Below, in pieces: positions 53,435-59,548 of a DNA stretch of 59,548 nucleotides. The translations under genes were made by a program, and so were the position numbers. The DNA lies in contig NZ_QXFM01000002.1 of assembly GCF_003584015.1 (NCBI RefSeq), positions 1 to 59,548 of the forward strand, written 5' to 3'. The stretch comes from Aurantiacibacter xanthus. GTDB taxonomy: Bacteria; Pseudomonadota; Alphaproteobacteria; Sphingomonadales; Sphingomonadaceae. The notes beneath the pieces are model-generated. The model saw only the letters and a list, made by a program, of their open reading frames with translations. It had not been told where the DNA came from and did no database searches. The first letter of the stretch is position 1; every line of letters begins with the position of its first letter.

Positions 53435-55369
53435 CTATTGCGCAAGGAGGAGTTTGCCCTGCTTGCCTTCTTCCTGATCAAGCAGCTTCTGCGCTTCCGG
53501 CGCCGTTACCGCCCGACTGAAGTAGAACCCCTGACCGAGCGTGCAACCCGCGCTCCGCAGACTGTGCGCCTGTTCGGCTGTCTCGATGCCTTCGGCGACG
53601 ATCTCCATCCCCAGCTTGCGTCCCATGCCCGCCACGGCACGAATGATCGCATCGCTGTGCGGGCCGACCTGCGGGCCGCACACGAAGCTGCGGTCGATCT
53701 TGATCTTGTCGAAGTGATAGCGGTGCAGATAGCTCAATGACGAATAGCCGGTGCCGAAGTCGTCGAGCGCGAAATGGACCTGCGCGCGGGTCAGGTCGTC
53801 CATGAAATGGCGCGCGTGGACGCAGTCTTCGAGAAACACGCTCTCGGTCACTTCGATCACCAGCCGACGCGGGGGCAGGCCGGCCACACGCAGCGCATGC
53901 AGGATGCCCAGCGCCGCGCCCGGTGCGCGCATCTGGGTTGGCGACAGGTTCACCGCCAGCATGATGTGATCGGGCCATGTCGCAGCGGCGCGGGCGGCCT
54001 GAGCCGTAACCCAGTTGCCGAGCGTGATGATCTGGCCGGTTTCCTCGGCCAGCGGAATGAACACCTCGGGCGAGATTTCGCCCTTCTGCGGATGGGTCCA
54101 GCGCACCAGCGCCTCGAAGCTGCATATCTTTCCGCTGTCGAGATCGATCAGCGGCTGGAAATGCACCTCCAGTTCCTCCCGCGCGAGCGCGGCGCGCAGA
54201 TCGCGCTCCATTTCCTTGCGCTCGGCGCGTTGCTGGCCCATCTCGGGTGCGTAAAAGCAGGTGCGGCTGTTCTGCTCCTTGGCCTGCATCAGCGCGATAT
54301 TGGCCGACTGCATCAGGTGCGATATCGTCGCCGAATCCTCGCCCAGTATCGCTGCGCCGATTGCCGTGCCCGCTTCCACCATCGCATAGTCGAGCCGCAA
54401 GGGCCGGTTGAGATGGCTGCTCACCTTGTTGACCAGTCGTTCGGCATGGCGACGTGAGGCGACCGGCACCGCGAGCAGGAACTCGTCGCTGCCGAACCGC
54501 GCCAGCACGGCATCGTCGGGCGTGCAGGCGCGCATCCGGCGGGCCATTTCGCAGAGCAGCCGGTCTCCCGCCGCATAGCCCTGGCTTTCGTTGATGTCGC
54601 GCAGGTGGTGCAGGTCGAACCACAACAAGGCAATGCGCTGGCCGGGGCCGCGCAGCGTGAGCATGTCTTCGATCGAGATATGAAAGCCGTCACGATTGAG
54701 CAGCCCGGTCAGCCCGTCGTGCAGGGCGAGGAAGTGGTACTGCTCGCTGACCGCCTTGCGCTCCTGCGAGATCCGCGCGATGCTGCAGAGGTGGCCGTAA
54801 ATGGTCTGGGTCAAGGTATCCATCGTCATGGCGAGACCGGGAACCACGAGCGCCAGCACCAGCGAGGCTGGCGATCCCACATATAGCGAGGCGGCGACGG
54901 TCGGCACTGCGACCAGACCCATGTGAATACGCGCACAGATCGGCTGGTCGGCGCAGCGAACCGTCATCGCCGTGGCATAGGTCAGCGCATAGACGAGCGC
55001 GAGCGTCTGCAACTCGCCGTCAATCTGCAGAACCAGCGCGAATGCACCGAACAGGCCGATGCATGCAGACAGCACCGCTTCCGGCACCATCACGAACGGC
55101 GACAGGCGCTCGCGGGAGGTGGAGCTGTTGCTCGTCGTATAGAGCAGCGAGGTGATCAGCCGCCCCGCCAGCACCAGCGACATGAACAGCGCCAATGCAA
55201 ACAGCAAGCGTGAGCCGCTCAGCAGCGCGCAGGACCAGATGATGAGGAAGTTGGCAGAGCAGGCCAGCACCAGCCCCGTCGGCGGCACGTCGTGGCCGTC
55301 GTAATAGCGCCGCTCCACTCGCGGTCGCGTTACGCCTTCGGGCGTGGGGTGTTCAACCGTGCTTGCCAA
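53435..55369 (-). CDS. membrane GGDEF-EAL protein, probable c-di-GMP phosphodiesterase
   Basis: 644-aa protein. About five N-terminal membrane helices (residues ~32-190), then a GGDEF domain from ~210 with GSDEF (residues 293-297) instead of GGDEF and no I-site RxxD seen just before it, then an EAL domain with Glu419 in SFEALVRW, AVNLSPTQMRAPG, VIEVTESVFLEDC, DDFGTGYSSLSYLHRYHFDK and GMEIVAEGIETAEQA, all catalytic positions intact. So the EAL half should hydrolyse c-di-GMP; the GGDEF half may be regulatory (GTP binding), though GSDEF can retain activity in some proteins. Confidence 0.9.
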   Translation of the reverse strand: MASTVEHPTPEGVTRPRVERRYYDGHDVPPTGLVLACSANFLIIWSCALLSGSRLLFALALFMSLVLAGRLITSLLYTTSNSSTSRERLSPFVMVPEAVLSACIGLFGAFALVLQIDGELQTLALVYALTYATAMTVRCADQPICARIHMGLVAVPTVAASLYVGSPASLVLALVVPGLAMTMDTLTQTIYGHLCSIARISQERKAVSEQYHFLALHDGLTGLLNRDGFHISIEDMLTLRGPGQRIALLWFDLHHLRDINESQGYAAGDRLLCEMARRMRACTPDDAVLARFGSDEFLLAVPVASRRHAERLVNKVSSHLNRPLRLDYAMVEAGTAIGAAILGEDSATISHLMQSANIALMQAKEQNSRTCFYAPEMGQQRAERKEMERDLRAALAREELEVHFQPLIDLDSGKICSFEALVRWTHPQKGEISPEVFIPLAEETGQIITLGNWVTAQAARAAATWPDHIMLAVNLSPTQMRAPGAALGILHALRVAGLPPRRLVIEVTESVFLEDCVHARHFMDDLTRAQVHFALDDFGTGYSSLSYLHRYHFDKIKIDRSFVCGPQVGPHSDAIIRAVAGMGRKLGMEIVAEGIETAEQAHSLRSAGCTLGQGFYFSRAVTAPEAQKLLDQEEGKQGKLLLAQ

Positions 55370-55466
55370 GATACCCTCCGAAGAGACTTGTGCGTTACAC
55401 CCCCGCTATCTTTAGAAACCTTAAAGTATCCCTGCGTAGTGTTGACGATGCAATCTCAGGGCAGTC

Positions 55467-55784
55467 TCAGGCCGGTGCGACCGTTTGCGGGGCGAACCGC
55501 GCAAGATCGTGCGCCAGCCGCCGGTCGAGATTGGCGCAGACCTCGTGCCAGGATGCAAACCCTTCCGCATCGCCGTGCATGGCAGCGCGTTCAGCCGCCT
55601 GATGGGCCACCTGTGCCGCCCCCAGGCCATGGCGCCCGAACAATTCCAGCGCCCGGCGGATCGCCGCATCGGCTTCGGTATTGCGGAGGCGATTGTCGTT
55701 GGCGGCCTCACGTTGCAGACGCAGGACTTGCGAAGCGGTGAGCCGCTTGCGCAAAAACCTCGGGGCAGCAAGGCGGATGGACAT
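55467..55784 (-). CDS. hypothetical protein
   Basis: 105-aa helical soluble protein: RLTASQVLRLQREAANDNRL, ADAAIRRALELFGRHGLGAA, HEVCANLDRRLAHDLARFA. The AANDN text after a basic helix is frequent at starts of small alphaproteobacterial proteins. No family recognised. It lies between the GGDEF/EAL gene (82 bp before its end) and the hydrolase gene. Upstream 55785-55942 holds a leader and no further gene. Confidence 0.6.
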   Translation of the reverse strand: MSIRLAAPRFLRKRLTASQVLRLQREAANDNRLRNTEADAAIRRALELFGRHGLGAAQVAHQAAERAAMHGDAEGFASWHEVCANLDRRLAHDLARFAPQTVAPA

Positions 55785-55942
55785 GGCGGGCTGGCTCTCT
55801 CGTCTGGTGTTGCATTGCCGCTGTCGGACAATCCCAAGAAAGCTACTTATGTTAGCCTAATTCCGCGTTGCCGCGCATGGTAAACGCATTCTTTGCCCTG
55901 ATTGCGCAAACTGCTGGAGCGCCGGTCGGGAAGGCCGGCAGG

Positions 55943-57103
55943 TCAATCCTTGCCGGGTTCGGTGCGCCAACTGCCGCTGCGGGCATATTCGGCCCGAATC
56001 GCTCCGCCGCCGGGCAAACGCGAACCGCGTGCCGCCGCTGGAACCGCACCGGGGACGGGGGACGGTGCCTCCGCTGCCGGAGTTTCGGGCGCCGACGGCG
56101 TGCCTGTGCTGAGGGCGTGGCTGGCAACGGTTGCGCTGCTCTGGAGTGCAGGTTCGCCCAGCGCCAGCGGGCTGGCCGGATCGGGAGCGGGGCCGGCGTC
56201 GGCTTCAGCCATCAGCGCGGCTGCGCGACCGGGAGCCGGCTCGCCGCCGAGATAACGCCCGGTAAAGGCCGGGCTGGTCCCCGCCGCGCCGCGCCAGCGA
56301 TAGAACTGATGCGCGCCGATCACCGCCACCTGATCGAGGCTGTTCGCCCAGTAGGGATGGACCGCCAGCGTGTGATAGTGCGTGGCCAGACCCACCGGCG
56401 CATAGACCGCGCCCGCCAGTGCCTGCCGCGCGATGCGGCTGGCGCGGCCCCACATGAAGGCCGACGGCTGCCGCGCGAGCGAGCCGTCGCAGGTGAAGGT
56501 GAACTGGCAGCCGGTGCTGCGCTCCGAGCCCTGGAACACCACGCCGCAGACGGTCGAGGGGTAGGCGGGGTGGGCCAGCCGGTTCAGCACCACCTGCGCC
56601 ACGGCCCGCTGGCCTGCATCGGATTCGCTGGCGGCTTCGTAGTAGATGGCCTGCGTCATGCATTGCTGGGCGCGGGCCTGATCGGTCAGCGAGCCGGCCA
56701 CCCGCAGCGAACGCGCGGCAGGGCCGGCGATGAAGGAACCGCCGCCGTTCTGTGCATCGGGCAGCGCTGCGCCCGTGGGCGCGGCGGTGAGATCGGCGGC
56801 CACCGCCTGCGGCGCGTCTTCGAGATAGTAGAAGGCTGAGCCGGGGAAGCTTTCGCCCGGCGTTTCGAACCCCATCGGCACCACGGCAGTGGTGGCGGCA
56901 CTGGCCGAGGGCATGGTCAGCCCCTGCAAGCCACCCGGCATGGCCAGCGCGGGCACGGCGGCGGCCGCCGCCAGCACGCCGAACTTGCGCATGGAGCGCT
57001 TGCCTTCGCCGCCCGCGGCAAGCGAGCGCGCCGCGCGGCTGCGCGTGATGCGGTCGCGAAAGTCGGGAATCGACTCGTCAGGGAGAATGCAACTGGCGCG
57101 CAT
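55943..57103 (-). CDS. SleB-type cell wall hydrolase
   Basis: 386-aa exported hydrolase_2 (SleB/CwlJ-like) protein. Basic N-terminus then a membrane or signal segment near residues 40-65 (FGVLAAAAAVPALAMPGG). Catalytic domain about 145-260: QAIYYEAASESDAGQRAVAQ, VVLNRLAHPAYPSTVCGVVF, CQFTFTCDG and ATHYHTLAVHPYWAN; the Glu in YYEAASE is the expected catalytic acid. The C-terminus is a Pro/Ala-rich tail of low complexity. These enzymes cut peptidoglycan during envelope growth. ATG 57103 is preferred over a TTG at 57112. Confidence 0.88.
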   Translation of the reverse strand: MRASCILPDESIPDFRDRITRSRAARSLAAGGEGKRSMRKFGVLAAAAAVPALAMPGGLQGLTMPSASAATTAVVPMGFETPGESFPGSAFYYLEDAPQAVAADLTAAPTGAALPDAQNGGGSFIAGPAARSLRVAGSLTDQARAQQCMTQAIYYEAASESDAGQRAVAQVVLNRLAHPAYPSTVCGVVFQGSERSTGCQFTFTCDGSLARQPSAFMWGRASRIARQALAGAVYAPVGLATHYHTLAVHPYWANSLDQVAVIGAHQFYRWRGAAGTSPAFTGRYLGGEPAPGRAAALMAEADAGPAPDPASPLALGEPALQSSATVASHALSTGTPSAPETPAAEAPSPVPGAVPAAARGSRLPGGGAIRAEYARSGSWRTEPGKD

Positions 57104-57422
57104 GGTGGCCAATTAGGCGCAAATGCTTGCCAGGACATTGATGACACGCAAGCTGTCCCCATTCGGGACATCGCGGCAGGCGGCGGTGAATTCCCGGATA
57201 TTTCGCGAGTGCGTCGCAATTCCCAATTGCCGTCACTGGGTAGCGTTGCTAGCGGCGCGGGTTATGACCGGGGGGTTGGGCGCTACTGGTTATCGGTCGC
57301 AGAGTTTTTTCGAGGGTGCAGTCCGGGTGCATGGGGCATCCGGTCGTGTCACCGGGGGGTGGTGCGAGGGTCGAGAGACCGTCGCGCGGAGACGGCGCAT
57401 TGCGCAAGGCGGCTGGATTTTC
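57104..57422. other. 319-bp divergent intergenic region
   Basis: It separates the hydrolase from the divergent ABC importer. It has small palindromes (GGTC GAGA GACC near 57372; GCGCATTGCGC near 57395) but no canonical cobalamin box, no clear promoter and no gene. A frame running from 57123 into the importer gene is not protein-like before the signal peptide. Confidence 0.5.
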
Positions 57423-58247
57423 GTGATAAAGCGTCGACTATCGTCCGCAGCCTTGCTTGTGCTGCTGCTTGCCGCCTGCGGCACGGCGCCCGTCCGCCAG
57501 CGTGCGGATGGCAGGCCGACCATTGTCAGCCTCAATCCCTGCAGCGATGCGATCCTTGCCGAATTCACGCCGCCCGACCAGTTGCTGGCCATCTCGCACT
57601 TCAGCAAGAACCCCGCCCAAAGCTCGATGCCTGCCGCACAGGCGGCCCGCTATCGCAGCACCTCGGGCCGCGTCGAAGAGATACTCGCACTTGCGCCCGA
57701 TCTCGTGGTGGCCGACCGCTTCCTGCCCGCGCCGACGCGGCACGCGCTCGAACAGGCCGGGATTGCGGTCTTCAATCTCGATATTCCGCAAACGGTGGAC
57801 GACAGCCTGAGCCAGGTGCGCGCACTGGCCGATCTCGCGCGCCGCAGCGAGGATGGCGACGCGCTGGCCGAGGCAATCTCTGCGGCGTGGCGGCAGGATG
57901 GCGCGGAGCAACAGGCTCCGGTCAGCGCGCTGATGTGGCAGGAAAACGGCATCGTTCCGGGCCCGGATAGCCTGGTCGCCGCTCTGCTCTCGCATTCCGG
58001 CTTCACGCTGCACTCGGCGGCGCGCGGATTGGGGCAGGGGCAGGTGCTGCCGCTCGAACAGGTGCTGGCCGATCCGCCGGAGCTGATCCTGACGGCGGGC
58101 TCGGCGCGGGCCTTGCACCATCCCGCGCTTGAAGTGCTGGCGGACACCGCGCGGGCGCAGTTCGACCAGCGCCTGCTCTATTGTGCCGGGCCGACGATCC
58201 CGCGTGCGCTCGCCCGGTTGCGTGAGATCCGGGAGGGGTTCTCGTGA
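57423..58247 (+). CDS. ABC transporter substrate-binding lipoprotein (BtuF-like)
   Basis: 274-aa periplasmic-binding protein of the BtuF/FecB type. GTG start gives MIKRRLSSAALLVLLLAACG, a lipoprotein signal with Cys19. The mature part has TIVSLNPCSDAILAEFTPPD, EILALAPDLVVADRFLP and QAGIAVFNLDIPQTVDDSLS, the pattern of vitamin B12 or haem/siderophore binders. With the FecCD permease and ATPase that follow with overlapping ends it forms an importer; B12 is the likeliest cargo but not proven. Confidence 0.85.
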   Translation: MIKRRLSSAALLVLLLAACGTAPVRQRADGRPTIVSLNPCSDAILAEFTPPDQLLAISHFSKNPAQSSMPAAQAARYRSTSGRVEEILALAPDLVVADRFLPAPTRHALEQAGIAVFNLDIPQTVDDSLSQVRALADLARRSEDGDALAEAISAAWRQDGAEQQAPVSALMWQENGIVPGPDSLVAALLSHSGFTLHSAARGLGQGQVLPLEQVLADPPELILTAGSARALHHPALEVLADTARAQFDQRLLYCAGPTIPRALARLREIREGFS

Positions 58248-59209
58248 CGCGGCTGGTCTCGGGCTTGCTGGTGGCCATCGCACTGACGCTGGCGGCATCG
58301 CTGTTGGCCGGGCGCGTGTGGGTCGATCCGGCCTCGGTGCCCAACGCCTATGTCATTCTGGCCGAGCTGCGGCTGCCGCGCAGTGTGCTCGCGCTGGTGA
58401 TCGGGGCGGGGCTGGGCGCGGCGGGGGCGGCGATGCAGGGATACCTGCGCAACCCGCTGGCCGACCCCGGCCTGTTCGGCATCGCACCTGCGGCGGCGCT
58501 GGGCGGCACGCTCGCGCTGTTCAGTGGGGGCGGCAATCTCGGTGTGCTGGCGGTGCCCGTGGCGGCGCTGCTCGGGGCCGGGGGAGCGATGGCGCTGTTG
58601 TCGCTGCTCGCGGGGCGCAGCACCGGGGTGGCCCTGTTCACCCTGTCGGGCGTGATGATCGCGAGCATTGCCGGCGCGCTCACCGCGCTGGTGATCAGCC
58701 TCGCGCCCAATCCCTTCGCGCTGGCGGGCATCGTGACCTGGCTGATGGGCGCGCTGACCGATCGCAGCTGGCACGACGTGGCCATCGCCGCCCCGTTGAC
58801 GCTGGTGGGCGTGGGCCTGCTCTATGGCGCTGGCCGCGCGCTCGATGCGCTGACGCTGGGCGAGGCGGCGGCGCGCTCGCTCGGGATCGACCCGCAGGCG
58901 CTGCGCTGGCTGATCATCATGGGCGTGGCGCTCACCGTGGGCAGCGGCGTCGCCGTGGCGGGTGTGATCGGCTTCGTCGGCCTGATCGTGCCGCATCTGG
59001 TGCGCCCGTTCACCGATCGTGCCCCCTCTTCGCTGATCCTGCCGAGCACGCTGGCGGGTGCGCTGCTGGTGCTGCTGGCCGACATCGCCTGCCGTCTGCT
59101 GCCGCTGGTCAGCGAGTTGCAGCTTGGCATTGCGCTCAACCTGCTGGGCGCGCCGTTCTTCCTTCACCTGCTGCTGAAGATGCGGCGCGGAGCATCGCCA
59201 TGGAGCTAA
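58244..59209 (+). CDS. FecCD family ABC transporter permease (BtuC-like)
   Basis: 321-aa permease with about ten membrane helices. Motifs: LAELRLPRSVLALVIGAGLG, AAGAAMQGYLRNPLADPGLF, GIAPAAALGGTLALF and the ATPase-coupling loop LGEAAARSLGIDPQALRW, then VAGVIGFVGLIVPHLVRPFT. GTG start at 58244 overlaps the stop of the binding-protein gene by 4 bp, and it overlaps the ATPase by 10 bp at its end. Confidence 0.93.
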   Translation: MTRLVSGLLVAIALTLAASLLAGRVWVDPASVPNAYVILAELRLPRSVLALVIGAGLGAAGAAMQGYLRNPLADPGLFGIAPAAALGGTLALFSGGGNLGVLAVPVAALLGAGGAMALLSLLAGRSTGVALFTLSGVMIASIAGALTALVISLAPNPFALAGIVTWLMGALTDRSWHDVAIAAPLTLVGVGLLYGAGRALDALTLGEAAARSLGIDPQALRWLIIMGVALTVGSGVAVAGVIGFVGLIVPHLVRPFTDRAPSSLILPSTLAGALLVLLADIACRLLPLVSELQLGIALNLLGAPFFLHLLLKMRRGASPWS

Positions 59210-59548
59210 TCGCACGCGTCGTGACCGTGGCGCGCGGAGAACACGAGGCCCTGTCGCGGGTGTCGCTCACACTCACCTCCGGCGAGCTGGTGGCGATCTG
59301 CGGGCCGAACGGGGCCGGCAAATCGACCCTGCTTACCGCGCTGTCCGGTATCGAGATGCCCGAGCTGGGCGGGGTGTTCCTCGACGGGGAGCCGCTGCGT
59401 GCGATGCCCCCGCGCGAGCGCGCACGAGGCATCGGTTTCCTGCCGCAGAGCGGGGAAATCGCCTGGGACATGGCGGTGGCGCGCCTCGTTGCGCTGGGCC
59501 GCCTGCCGCAGGGCGACAGCGAGCGCCCGGACGGTAAGGCCGCCATCG
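59200..59548 (+). CDS. ABC transporter ATP-binding protein (BtuD-like), partial
   Basis: First 116 residues of an ATPase cut by the window edge. Walker A is ICGPNGAGKSTLLTALSG; the Q-loop is GFLPQSGEIAWDMAVARLVA, with LGRLPQGD like FecE/HmuV/BtuD. Signature and Walker B lie outside. It should power the preceding permease. Starts at ATG 59200 inside the end of the permease gene. Confidence 0.92.
   Translation, partial: MELIARVVTVARGEHEALSRVSLTLTSGELVAICGPNGAGKSTLLTALSGIEMPELGGVFLDGEPLRAMPPRERARGIGFLPQSGEIAWDMAVARLVALGRLPQGDSERPDGKAAI

Noticed and set aside
57250..57420. Cobalamin riboswitch before the BtuF-like gene
   Set aside because: Only GGAGAC resembles the B12 box; the other conserved core elements could not be found by eye. 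Kept as an open point in the findings.

Overview
The window is chromosomal DNA of an alphaproteobacterium, most likely Sphingomonadales and within it the Erythrobacteraceae (Erythrobacter/Porphyrobacter-like). The grounds are high GC with strong G/C third-position use, an EF-Tu of sphingomonad type, an HWE-family histidine kinase, a TCA-cycle operon of alphaproteobacterial type, and a candidate EcfG-type stress promoter. This placement is inferred from protein character, not from a database search. No rRNA, tRNA, CRISPR array, transposase or integrase was seen.

Positions 1-12.9 kb hold mixed housekeeping genes: tlyA, a TspO homologue, ubiK, a secreted S9 prolyl-oligopeptidase-type peptidase, recO-leuB (overlapping), a tiny PLDc_N membrane protein behind a GGAAC-N17-CGTT promoter, a glycosyltransferase-39 mannosyltransferase (minus strand), an O-succinylhomoserine sulfhydrylase, a PAS-PAS-HWE kinase with an internal 15-bp tandem repeat, apaG, a LysR regulator and a secreted PPC-repeat protein.

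Positions 13-20.2 kb are the accessory part. First comes a compact run of poorly known genes: a LuxR-type HTH protein with a C-terminal membrane anchor, a small helical protein, a four-helix membrane protein, a RadC/JAB protein with an odd start, and a second degenerate HTH protein. Next are a secreted protein behind a palindromic operator, facing an orphan promoter with a perfect ribosome binding site and only 18 codons, and a pair of imperfect 127-bp direct repeats made from the 5' end of an unknown gene. Last is a sharply AT-rich island with a two-helix membrane protein.

Positions 20.2-40.6 kb carry the str, S10, spc and alpha ribosomal clusters almost without interruption: rpsL-rpsG-fusA-tuf, rpsJ-rplCDWB-rpsS-rplV-rpsC-rplP-rpmC-rpsQ, rplNXE-rpsNH-rplFR-rpsE-rpmD-rplO-secY-adk, and rpsM-rpsK-rpoA-rplQ. 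Promoters with 17-bp spacers are visible before rpsL, rpsJ and rpsM, and terminator-like leader hairpins precede rpsL and rpsJ. Another lies inside the spc cluster before rplO.

Positions 40.7-42.2 kb hold two related secreted proteins. On the minus strand, 53.2-42.2 kb is one nearly continuous co-directional run: mdh, a 97-aa membrane protein, sucD, odhA, odhB, lpd, a membrane protein with faint SEDS resemblance, a DUF924 protein, a VOC protein, a PepSY-type membrane protein and a TRIC-type channel. sucC is missing from its usual place. A GGDEF/EAL protein, a small unknown gene and a SleB-type cell wall hydrolase follow on the minus strand. The window ends in a BtuF-BtuC-BtuD-like ABC importer on the plus strand, the ATPase being cut by the window edge.
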